NCBI GenBank assembly: GCA_028015205.1
Contig: CM051512.1
Span: 4,958,755-5,022,754, forward strand
Origin: Mytilisepta virgata
Taxonomy: Eukaryota > Mollusca > Bivalvia > Mytilida > Mytilidae
Direction of reading: 5' to 3'
DNA length: 64,000 bases
The position numbers were made by a program, and so were the translations under genes. This document shows, piece by piece, positions 53,401-62,353 of this stretch (positions are counted from its first letter, which is position 1; each line of letters opens with the position of its first letter). The notes under the pieces are model-generated. The model was not told the DNA's origin. It ran no database searches and saw nothing but the letters and a program-made list of their open reading frames with translations.

Positions 53401-56400
53401 ATGATCTTACTCGCGTGCTCATTTCAGTTTTTTTTGGGCTACTTGTTACTCTTTTCGCTGCTGCTGCGTTCCTGGTGCTTGTTGCTGTTCGACATCGCTG
53501 CTCTTCTCCTGCTCATCGCTGTTTTTCTCTTGCTCTTTGTTGCTCATCGCTGTTTTTCTCTTGCTCTTCGCTGCTCTTCGCTGCTCATCACTGTTTTGCT
53601 CTGACCCTTTGTTGCTCATCGCTTTTTTTCTCGCGCCCTTTGCTGCTCGTCGCTGTTTTTCTTAGTTGTTTATCCCTAATCATGACCTTACTTGCGTGCT
53701 CATTTCAGTTTCTTGGGGCTACTTGTCACTGTTTCCGCTGCTGCTACTGCTCTTGCTGCTTGTTGCTGTTCGTCCTCACAAAAAAACCGAAATGAGCACG
53801 CGAATAAGGTCATGATTAGCGATGAGCAGCAAAGAGCAAGAGAAAAACAGCGATGAGCAATAGAAGAGCAGCGATGACGAACATCAACAAGCAGCAGGAC
53901 CGAAATGAGCACGCGAGTAAGGTCATGATTAGCGATGAGCAGCAAAGAGCAAGAGAAAAACAGCGATAAATAAGAGAAGAGAAGCGATGACGAACACCAA
54001 CAAGCAGCAGCAGGACCGAAATGAGCATGCGAAAAAGGTCATGTTTAGCGATGTGCAGCAAAGAGCAAGAAAATAAAAGGGATGAACAAGATAAGAGCAA
54101 GAAAAAACAACGACGAGAACAACGAGCAAGAGAAAAACTGCGATGAGGAACAAAGACCAAGAGAAAAAGACCGACGAGCAACAAAGAGCAATAGAAAAAG
54201 AGCGACGAGCAACAAAGAGCAAGAGAAAAAGGGCCATGAGCAGCAAAGAGCAAGAGAAAAACTGCGATAAGCAAGAGAAGAGCAAGAGAAACTCAGCGAT
54301 GGGCAGCAAAGAGCAAGAGAAAAACAGCGATGAGCAAGAGAAGACCAGCGATGACGAACAGCGACGAGTACCAGGAGCAGCAGCAGCAGCGAAAACAGTG
54401 ACAAATGGCCCCACAAAACTGAAATGAGCACGCAAGTAGGGTCACGTGTATCGATGAACAGCGAAGTGCATCATATAACAATGAAATGGACCGCCGTTGC
54501 TCAGGCGGTTGCTCAGAAACCCCCATTGATCTATTAGTGACAGCATCAGCTGGAGGTAAGGGACATAATCCAATCCTACCTTAAGTCCTCACAGAAAACA
54601 TCACCCGTGAGGAAAAGCGCGGGAAAAGGAGGAGATAATCCAACAGTATCTCTGTACTTAGATTACTCTCGGACTTTGAAATAACAGTGAGAGTATCAGA
54701 GGCTCGATGCAAGACCCTAACCTATACAGACCGATTAAAGATCCAGTGACGACCGAGAAGTGCGAGAAAAGGGAGATAATCCAATCAGAATTCTGTTCAA
54801 GCATGGCACTTTCGGGTTCAAGCTATTGACTTACGTCGCTTCCGTCAACAAATAAAGGAAAATGGCGAAAATACATTACTTCCGGTTGTGCATGCACGCA
54901 AATCACTTCCGGTTCCGCCTACACATGTGCAGACCACACATTCGTGTCTCAGCACGTGACTTACGTCACTTCTGTAAACAAATCATGTGAAAATGGCGCT
55001 TCCAGCTCCGGTTACGCATGTGCAGACCACACATCAGGTCCCTGACACGTGACATACGTCACTTCCGTAAACAAATGGCTGGAAAACCCACTACTTCCGG
55101 TTGTGCATGCTCCTTACTTCAGGTACTCACGGTTCCTGTCACGTGACTTCCGCTTCCGGTGACGTAACTTCAGGTACCACCACTACCACCACCACAAATC
55201 CGACCTGAACCTGCGCATATACTACTAACGACGTACAATTTCCTAAGTGATGACATCAACGTATGCTTGCTAAAAGCCTGGTTACGAAGCTTTAAAGACA
55301 TCAAAACACATTTTGTTCTTTTCAATTCATACAAATAATTTTTTTTGGCCGGGGATGTTAGAATTATGATTGTCCATATGATTTTTTAATGCCTTACCAG
55401 TCAAATATGTCATATTGACTTGTGCAAATATGATTCTTTATTGACGAACAGTCCATAACTTTCAAATGTATTTTACTTATATTCAGTATGATCATGTTCT
55501 GTATATAGGTGCTTTGCCTAGTTTTTATTTGTGAAAACATGTCCCAACAATAAGATTAGAATGAAAATTGACTATTCATGTCAATTAAAGTTGTAGTCGA
55601 ATAATTGTCCCACGGATTTCGTTGGAATCTACACCTCAGTATTGATTGGCTGAAGTACAAAAGTAGTAAGGACAAACTGTCTAGAACACTCGATTTGGAT
55701 ATTTGTCAACACTTCGACAGATAACATTTCAAAAAATGCATTAAAGTAATATGGCAAACACAGGAAGTTTCTTCTGGTGCTATATTCCTGATGAAGAAAC
55801 AATGTCTTAAAACGCTAGGCAATCACATTTGATCTTCAACTCCTAATTTTGTCTGAGTGATTTTCAGTGTTTCTTTTGCAAAACAAATCAATATTACAAG
55901 AACATCAAATACATAATTTATCTGCAATGAACAAGACTAGATGGGTTCTAATAGACAACCATATCTGAAGTTTTTTTGTTATGGCAAATTCGTAAATGGA
56001 GATACTATCATCTGAGGTGTTGATGCCGTCACAGAATTGTGTCTACTAGGGGAAGCCTTTATTTGATATTCAATATAAACATTTCTCAATTGCATTGTGA
56101 ATACTATAGGTGCACATAACAAAATGACTATTTTTAAGGTCCATATTCTGAAAATGGAGACGGCCATGTTTTCACCATTTTTGACAGATTGAAAGGAAAA
56201 AACCATTATCCAGATAGTCAAATCCTATTTGAACCACAACCCTTAGAGGATGGTCTAATTGGTTTATTTGTTAAAGAGGTATGCGTATATCAAGATAGAA
56301 TTTCTACTGGGAAATTACAAATTATATGTTTGATATATCAACTACTGGAATCTTTTCAGGAAGATTTTGTTAGCTACTAGGTATTGTTAATACTATGTTA

Positions 56401-59400
56401 TCTAAATGTAAATGAGTACACAAATTCCTGAATAATTGTGTAAATAATGACATAAAATTGGACGGAATATATAAACCTATGTATTCCTTTCTCCCCTACC
56501 AGTTTCAAACTCTTGATGATTTTGAAAAGAATGTGGCAAAGTTTATTGGTCACCAGTAAAAATTGTTCGTCACACCGGAAATTATACAAACTTTATAAAA
56601 CATACATGTATGTCATTTAAAGGATTTTGACTTGGGTCTTACGGTTCTTTGCATATAGAAAATATAATAGTGTTAGAAAAAAATAATTTTTATACATGTG
56701 AAATAACTTCCGCAAAAAGGAATATAAAGTTAAATTCTTCTATATGTCATGTATGTTATTCAGTTATTAGGTCCACTATTTCGAATCGAGACCTTAATGT
56801 CGTCTGACACATGTCTTGCTATCTATATCAAATAACCTTATCTTTTTAAACCTTTCTCATAGATATTAATTAACGGAAAATGGTATGAATCCTCGTGGTA
56901 TATTGTCCATGTTTTTTAGACTTTGTTTTATTCTGTTTTTATTTGTTAGTATTATATATTCAGTAATAGTTTGTTCTATTCGTTATACCTTATTCTTATC
57001 CCTGATTTGTTTTGTTTGTTTGTTTTTGGTTGTTTTATTGTGTTCAATTTTAATATATGACTTTGATATTCCGTCCTCGTCATATAAACAGTAGAACTCC
57101 GATTGCTTGAACTTCAAGGGACCGTCGAAATATGTTCTAAATTATCGTTAGTTTGTACGAGTTTCTTTAATATGGACAATTTCAAGTGCACGTCCTATTC
57201 GAGTTGGTAAAGCTGATCATTACCACGAAATATTTTCAATTAAGCATGCTAATCACCAATTAACAGTAAAAATATTGTCTTGAACTGTAAACATTTACCT
57301 GTCAGACTGGTTTATTTTTATCACATCTGTGATTGTTAGAACAGAACTTTAAGTATCAGGTAACACGATTGTACATATAAGTATCTAAAAATCGATGTTA
57401 AAGAAACCGGGGGTTTTTAATATGAAAATAAAAGGAAAACTGACAGTTCGAACCATCGGTGGTTTATTAGCATGCAAGTGAGCTCACATATGTTTTTAAG
57501 AAATGTCTATGATGTCAGTTTTAAAGTTGTTGCTTCAAGTATAACATCTGTTAAGATTTAATGATGAATAATGTTCCATTGATTGATATCCATTTTGACT
57601 TTTAGGAAGAGATTTTTTTTTTCATTTCGCCACAACAAACGTTTACTGTAGGTGCAACATATACGGCTACAATCAAAGAGAAATATAATTTAAGGTTCAA
57701 ATGAACAAATCGGATATTATCATGATTATGATGAAAAATATAAATGACCAAAAAAAAAAAAAAATAGAGTACTTAAAATGACATGTAAACTTTTAGACGC
57801 TGTACCGAGTTGAAATCGTATGGCTTTCAGGATTCCTGTGCACAAAAGCAATTTGACCATTTCGTGTCGTATACATCAGACCATCAGTACGACACATGCT
57901 GAAAAGCTAGAAATATTAGTTGTTTCTGTTTTTTACAAGTTTTATAATCCGATATTTTATCATTATTAAACTACCAATTATAACTTGCTTTTTTTCAGAA
58001 AATGAATTGATTGCATTCAATGTTTCTGTACTTATATATTTAATGTCTTCTAGGTACAAGATCAACTTCGAGAAAGAACAACACTAAACTGGTTTATAAC
58101 TTTGGTATATTTATTACATGAACACAGTACCGGGTACTTAAGACTTGCCAGTCGGAATCCTTTCGTTCATCCTGAAATAAATCCAAACTATCTAGCAAAG
58201 GCAGAAGATCTCAATATAATTCTCAAAAGTAAGTATAATGGAAGATCTTATCTGTTGAATACAGTGTAGACTTTATAGTTTGAATTAAAAAGCGACAGAA
58301 GAAAAATATTCTTTATTGTACAAACTGTATATAGATGTAGTTAAAGATAAACAAAGCATGTGAAACACAACAGAGTCGGTTTACGGGTAAGGAAATCGTT
58401 ACATTCTGGAGCACGTTGATTCGTTCCAGATTTGTCCTGACATAAATATGTGCTTATAGTATTTAGGAGCTATATTTTTACTTGTTCGTATTTTTTTCGA
58501 AGTTTTTCAGTACATTTTACAATACGCATATACCAAATACTTAGGTACGCATTTCGGCAGTACCCTTGTAAAACCTGAATTGCAAAAAGAAAACACAAAG
58601 GAATTTTAATATTGTTTTTCTCCTTAAAAGTAGGATTAAGGTTTCTAGAAGGAGAAACAATCTTACAAAAAATATTGAGATCAATAAGTATACCACCCTT
58701 AGCCTCAATTTAAATGGTATTGGTATACCAAACAACGTCTCCAATTGCCTTACTTTTATTAAACACTAAAAACTTCTGTAATAAAGCGTATCACAAAATA
58801 CCAAAATAAATACGATGCACTGTATGGCCATTTCGTTGACTGACAAATCATCAGCAGTGCTACAGCAATTAGTCAACCTTTCCAACAAATATAAAGTCAT
58901 TATATACAAAGTGCAGTAAGAAATATTCAGTGTTGATGCATAACATCTTCACTTATCATTAGGCCAGGAATTTTAAGAATGCTCGCTGGTCATGTTTTGG
59001 TCTTTTTGTCAGATTATCAGAATCCTCGGGTATTATCCATTTCTTAAACATTACATTTTTTGCCCATGAACCCCCACTTTTTCTTTTATAATTCAATAAT
59101 ATATACCTTAAAATGGTATTTGACAAAATTTTATGAAATCCTTTTTATTTTTTCATACATTTTTGAGAGACTGAAGTTGCCAATATCAAAGACAATGAAA
59201 CATCCAGAGGAAACCTATTTCCTCCAAATTGTCAAGGCTTTATAGCTCTAAAATGAGCACATGAACCTATATTTTTTCTTGCTTATTTGTTTACTATTCA
59301 TATGTTCTCTAAAACACCTATTTGAAATCCTATTTATTTCCTATTAGACCAGCGATCATCCTTCAATGTCGAAACAATCACGCAGAGCTTTGAAGGGTAT

Positions 59401-62313
59401 ATCAAAATCCCGAAATGAACCTAAAGGGTAAAGCCAGAACCATTAACTGTCCGGACACCTCAGTTCGTAAACTGGATTTTTTTAGGATTTGAATACTTTA
59501 ATAAATATGAATTGTCTTGTCACTTGGAAAAAAAGATTCATTGAGCTAAGTCGTAACTGAAACAATTGAACTTACTGGTTTTGTTCCACCAAGTTTTCAG
59601 AATAAGGAGATAACACTTCTCATGAGATTTTATAATATAACGTATTACAAACCCCACGATCCATGAAATATGCACAAATTAAAAATATTAAAATGAGAGC
59701 TTTGCAAATTTTAGGATAGAGTTTATATATTCAAATTATTATTTTTTTCACATTGTCTAGGGCATTAATTTTTCTATTGGAAATTCCCTATTTAGGATCA
59801 TTTGTGGGGTATACAAACATAACCTTTATAAACAAATTAACATGTTTTATGTTTTCTTAGTCGACCTTGATAAGGCTACTTAACCAACAAAAGTTTGTCT
59901 TATAATTCTAACGTTTGGTCTTTCAAAATGCTAAAAATCATTTTATAAACTAATTTTTCCAGACAGTAACCACAGTACAATGCTAATGAAGATACTCAAT
60001 AATTTTTACAAATTTTAACATTTTCATAACGGAAATTTAAAGTATCAATTTCATCCAAATATCGAAAAAAAAAGGACAAATATACCTAATGAGGAATAAA
60101 AAAAAAAAACGTAATCCATTTTACAGAAAAACGAACAACCACAAGCACAACAAATAAACACAGAAAACTAAAAACAATGAACAACACGAACTCCTATAAA
60201 AACCAGGAGTGAACCCAGGTGCTCTAGTAACTGAGCTATTGATTCCTTCGGAGATTTGTAGTCCACCAGCAAAGATATCGGCTAACTATTGAAAAAAAAA
60301 TCAATGATAATATTTTTCATTTGGTTTTTCATTTTAATGTATCGTCAGTGATCCGATTGGTCCAAATGTTTGAGAGCACAGAATCTTGGAAAAGCATCAA
60401 CGCAAAGCTTATCAGACTTGATGCAAAAAACCACTGCCAAGAAATATTATATGACACAGATAATTACTGGAAATGTATCATTAGAAATTATGCAGTGTCT
60501 GGGGATCATCAAACGAGCACCTGCAGGATGGGATCTAGAATGGACCCTACTGCTGTAGTAGATTCAAGACTACGGTATGAAATTACTGACTTAGAAACAT
60601 GTATCAGACACCTAGGACCTTTCGTTGATAGACATCCATATACTCCAACTTCTGTCTAATAAATTTTTAAACCAACAAATGGACAAGAAACCCTTAGGTA
60701 GTTCATTGTTGTCGACAAAGTCGAATGTGGTAATTTGAAGGCTACAATTTATTTATTTTTTTTTATTTTAGCAGTTTGGGTCTTGTAAGTCCATAGAAAC
60801 AATTTTAATAACCTTCGGAAACGTCTCAACTTGACAGGTGCTATATCATTATAGACTTCACGATAGCATCGAAACACATGGAATATTAAATTGTGTAAAA
60901 TAGTTCTAAAATACGTGCTAATTATACTTCAAGGTCACTTGTTGCTTTTGTAATATTTCCTCTTTTGGCAAATACAAACAATAAAGGTTTCATTGTCAAA
61001 AGTCTGTAATGCTGAGCCGACGAAAATTGATCATTGTACGTATAATCTGGCCCTTTACATCGATAAGTCTCAAAATTACCGTTTATATATGTAATACTTG
61101 CACATTAAAGTAAAATATATGCAAAAATTTATGTGATATAACTTTGTGTATATTGGTTTAATTAAATTAACTAATAAACGCACACACCTCGGAGCAATCT
61201 TTCAATGCATTTGACTTCGGATTATATTTTCAAGATTTAACTTATTTTGAGAAAATAAGTATACATACCGGTATTGATATCTAATCAGATATTGGAAGTA
61301 AATTCCTTATCATATGAAATCTTACTTTTTATTATGTTCTGTAGTACATGTAAATTATTTCAATGTAAATGTTATAACAGCAATAAATGGTCTTGTAGAA
61401 GTAGAATAAGCAATCAATGTTTCATCTACTTCATACAGTTTAAGGTCCCATGCGAGGTATTCTCTTTCTGTTAAAAAGGGTCGTGTCCCTATTAAATTTT
61501 TATGGGCGTCATCATGACTTGGTTTACAGGTATGAAAAAACCGTTTCCCAAATGAAAATGGACCTGTTCCATTGATATTATTCCTTCCTCATACCGGATT
61601 TGACATGAGCAGCATGGCGGGTGTCCTGCAGCAAGCAGAGACTGCTTACTCTTCCCGAGCACCTGAGTCTACCCCCGGTTTTTTGGTGGGGTCCATGTTG
61701 TTTATACGTTTTTAGTTTTTAATATAGTTTTGGTCTTGTCTTCGTTGTTCTCCGGAGTTTGTCAGTTGTAACGATTTTTCTCTCCTTCGAATATCCCTTT
61801 GGTATTTCTTGACTCTACTTATACAACCTACTACAGAAAAAAAACAACATTTCATATCAATATGAATGTAATTCAAATCTCGTCATTGATATCCAATGTC
61901 GGTGATATATAGTTATTCTTAGTTAAAATATCAAAGTACATGTATTACATGCTGTATATTAACATGATAACCTGTAAGGATACTTCTCAGAGAAGACATC
62001 TAAGTTTTCATTATTTGGATGAAATCATTTAATAAAACGGAAAAAATGTTATATCCATACTTATATAACAACATATATCGCCAGAGTCTTCATCATACAA
62101 AAATATGTTTTAGCCAACAGTTTACATTCCATGCTTTATTTTATTCCTTCACATCTTGTTTATTTCAGTGTGATAGGGATAAGAAATCTACGTGTAGTAG
62201 ATGCCTCTGTAATGCGGAATACGCCTTCTGGTAACACTAACGCCCCAACGATGATGATTGGTGAAAAGGCCGCTGATATGATTAAAAGAGACAATTGTCG
62301 TAAAAGATATTAG
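41328..62313 (+). CDS. GMC oxidoreductase copy 3 (glucose/choline dehydrogenase-like), 11 coding exons
   Basis: Exons 41328-41460, 43822-44027, 44667-44856, 45607-45732, 47427-47548, 48037-48204, 52685-52835, 56139-56278, 58054-58228, 60349-60574 and 62169-62313 join in phase to 593 codons, each exon exactly as long as its counterpart in copy 2. All catalytic and FAD motifs are present: GAGSAG at 46-51, GMC signatures 1 and 2, His524 and Asn570. It keeps family-consensus residues that copy 2 has lost (Gly91 before DW, Ser234 in the R-C-S-T-A motif), so it looks the more constrained copy. N-terminal hydrophobic segment as in copy 2. Substrate and electron acceptor cannot be told. Introns 1, 6, 7, 9 and 10 carry transposon debris or repeats listed separately; introns 2, 5 and 8 show nothing beyond a hydrophobic frame and a pogo-like end. 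Confidence 0.91.
41461..43821 (+). other. Intron 1 of copy 3
   Basis: A 2.4-kb intron with the RT remnant (41920-42830), a segment near 43070-43290 not seen in copy 2, and the empty Tc1 site near 43725-43740. Confidence 0.8.
41920..42830 (+). pseudogene. Degenerate reverse-transcriptase remnant, intron 1 copy 3
   Basis: Starts slightly further 5' than the copy-2 version, with a [19 protein letters not shown] reading, then a stop where SYES should be, and RYINDVL in place of YIDD. Multiple stops and frame shifts follow. The 3' part keeps GACAGTTGTTTTCC-type sequence lost from copy 2. Dead. Confidence 0.72.
43822..44027 (+). CDS. Copy 3 exon 2 (residues 45-113)
   Basis: Same borders as copy 2. 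[23 protein letters not shown] and [10 protein letters not shown]; the GTxxDW segment follows family consensus. Confidence 0.95.
44667..44856 (+). CDS. Copy 3 exon 3 (residues 114-176), GMC signature 1
   Basis: Acceptor TCTCAG, donor A|GTAAGT. Encodes [18 protein letters not shown] and [11 protein letters not shown]; Ala131 and Met135 are typical family residues. Confidence 0.95.
44857..45606 (+). other. Intron 3 of copy 3
   Basis: 750 bases containing a SINE (45065-45275) and the short FAD-fold-like stretch at 45376-45418. Confidence 0.75.
45065..45275 (-). mobile_element. tRNA-derived SINE, intron 3 copy 3
   Basis: The minus strand has a perfect box B (GGGTTCGATCC, at about 45217-45227 on the + strand) and a box A-like TGGTCTCGTGGTAGCGTGCT about 30 bases 5' of it. 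The body extends down to about 45065. Shared with copy 2. Confidence 0.75.
45607..45732 (+). CDS. Copy 3 exon 4 (residues 177-218)
   Basis: Acceptor ATACTTCAG, donor [17 protein letters not shown] and [12 protein letters not shown]; Asp186 and Ser190 differ from copy 2. Confidence 0.93.
45733..47426 (+). other. Intron 4 of copy 3
   Basis: 1.7 kb with the ~130-bp tandem repeat (46270-46760); otherwise nothing was recognised. The open frames at 46023-46301 and 47072-47263 are not conserved in copy 2. Confidence 0.75.
46270..46760. repeat. Tandem repeat, unit about 130 bp, intron 4 copy 3
   Basis: Same array as 19600-20090, with landmarks GGGGTTATCACCACTCCCAT near 46542 and 46677 and a degenerate first unit. 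Confidence 0.8.
47427..47548 (+). CDS. Copy 3 exon 5 (residues 219-259)
   Basis: Acceptor CATTGCAG, donor [29 protein letters not shown]: Ser234 follows the family consensus. Confidence 0.94.
48037..48204 (+). CDS. Copy 3 exon 6 (residues 260-315), GMC signature 2
   Basis: Acceptor TTATCAG, donor [24 protein letters not shown] matches signature 2; Lys315 is the only change from copy 2. Confidence 0.96.
48205..52684 (+). other. Intron 6 of copy 3
   Basis: A 4.5-kb intron, about 1.5 kb longer than in copy 2 because of the 811-bp triplication at 49582-52014. No gene seen. Confidence 0.8.
49582..52014. repeat. 811-bp block in three head-to-tail copies
   Basis: Blocks 49582-50392, 50393-51203 and 51204-52014 are almost identical. 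I see differences such as AAATGCATATG versus AAATACATATG and GTAATATG versus GTAACATG. Identical 62-aa minus-strand frames recur at 49895, 50706 and 51517, exactly 811 apart. Junctions share only a few bases (AAATT/AATT). Copy 2 has one block (22993-23803). Confidence 0.97.
52685..52835 (+). CDS. Copy 3 exon 7 (residues 316-365)
   Basis: Acceptor TTTCACAATAG, donor [27 protein letters not shown]; Ala333 and Gly335 differ from copy 2. Confidence 0.93.
53096..55262. mobile_element. Large foldback element, intron 7 copy 3 (left arm truncated, core lost)
   Basis: Counterpart of 25360-27640. The left outer arm begins abruptly at GTAGTGGAATTTTCC, lacking about 700 bases including the SINE boundary. 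The unique core with the CxxC frame is gone and the inner arms meet near 53776. The right arm is long: four CCGAAATGAGCACGCG-type modules (53788-54425), GAGCAAGAGAAAAACAGCG repeats and a full CpG-rich outer arm to 55262. Ends near GTTCAGGT/ACCTGAAC strings like those at 25395-25405. Confidence 0.78.
54860..55190. promoter_or_regulatory. CpG-rich repeats with ETS/NRF1/CRE/E-box-like motifs, right arm copy 3
   Basis: Inverted relative to 25480-25860. CACTTCCGG (ETS, minus) occurs repeatedly. CACGTGAC is followed by TTACGTCAC or ATACGTCAC near 54953 and 55046. AAAATGGCG (YY1-like) occurs near 54867 and 54989, and CACGTGAC again near 55140. TGCATGCACGCAA and ACGCATGTGCAG are decayed NRF1-like sites. 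Repeat spacing here is about 93 bases. Confidence 0.5.
55375..55450. repeat. Remnant of palindromic CATATTGAC repeats, copy 3
   Basis: One core (CAAATATGTCATATTGACTT) plus flanks; see 27850-28110 for the longer version. Confidence 0.65.
56139..56278 (+). CDS. Copy 3 exon 8 (residues 366-412)
   Basis: Acceptor TTTTTAAG, donor [20 protein letters not shown] and [12 protein letters not shown]. The downstream alternative AG present in copy 2 is TG here, so only one acceptor can be used. Confidence 0.88.
56279..58053 (+). other. Intron 8 of copy 3
   Basis: 1.8 kb aligning with 28982-30709. Contains the hydrophobic open frame 56885-57094, the pogo-like end near 57089, and an A-rich run near 57750-57766. 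Nothing else was recognised. Confidence 0.7.
58054..58228 (+). CDS. Copy 3 exon 9 (residues 413-470)
   Basis: Acceptor GTCTTCTAG, donor [26 protein letters not shown] and [18 protein letters not shown]; Trp425 and Tyr431 differ from copy 2. Confidence 0.94.
58977..59361 (+). mobile_element. TTAA-type MITE, intron 9 copy 3
   Basis: Same site and ends as 31479-31870 (GAATGCTCGCTGGTC ... GACCAGCGATCATCC), preceded by TTAA and followed by TTCA. Confidence 0.78.
60062..60260 (-). mobile_element. tRNA-derived SINE, intron 9 copy 3
   Basis: Minus-strand head TAGCTCAGTTACTAGAGC with box B-like GGGTTCACTCC (60206-60241), then CCTGGTTTTTATAGGAG and a body with GTGTTTATTTGTTGTGCTTG. The body relative at 25055-25260 supports a dispersed family. 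Confidence 0.68.
60349..60574 (+). CDS. Copy 3 exon 10 (residues 471-546), catalytic His
   Basis: Same borders and the same sequence as copy 2 exon 10. [12 protein letters not shown] contains the catalytic His524. Readthrough into intron 10 would end at 60659. Confidence 0.96.
60575..62168 (+). other. Intron 10 of copy 3
   Basis: 1.6 kb, about 315 bases longer than in copy 2, explained mainly by the RT fragment at 61490-61822. Confidence 0.8.
61490..61822 (+). pseudogene. Short 3' fragment of RT element inserted in intron 10, copy 3
   Basis: Begins in ATTAAATTTTTATGGGCGTC, equivalent to the end of the RT fragment at about 8870, and continues through AGCATGGCGGGTGTCCTGCA, GCACCTGAGTCTACCCC and GGTATTTCTTGACT, as in 8985-9140. 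Copies 1 and 2 read through the site (near 410 and 33740). A heavily 5'-truncated retrotransposon insertion after duplication. Confidence 0.85.
62169..62313 (+). CDS. Copy 3 exon 11 (residues 546-593), C-terminus
   Basis: Acceptor [41 protein letters not shown] and the basic NCRKRY tail, TAG stop. Confidence 0.96.
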
Positions 62314-62347
62314 GTTTTGTTTCATTCGGTTTATTATTTTTATTTGA

Positions 62348-62353
62348 AATAAA
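62348..62353 (+). promoter_or_regulatory. Polyadenylation signal AATAAA, copy 3
   Basis: 35 bases after the stop, matching copies 1 and 2 in position. Confidence 0.6.

Larger units (their letters stand above)
52836..56138 (+). other. Intron 7 of copy 3
   Basis: 3.3 kb with the foldback element (53096-55262), a short remnant of the palindromic repeats (55375-55450) and plain sequence to the acceptor TATTTTTAAG. Confidence 0.8.
58229..60348 (+). other. Intron 9 of copy 3
   Basis: 2.1 kb with the TTAA-type MITE (58977-59361) and a more complete SINE (60062-60260). Nearly identical to intron 9 of copy 2 outside indels. Confidence 0.78.

Noticed and set aside
56125..56155. Apparent loss of the exon 8 acceptor in copy 3 (CAG changed to CTG)
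   Set aside because: The upstream AG (TTTTTAAG, kept in both copies) joins in frame and restores the family's GP turn, so copy 3 does not need the lost AG.
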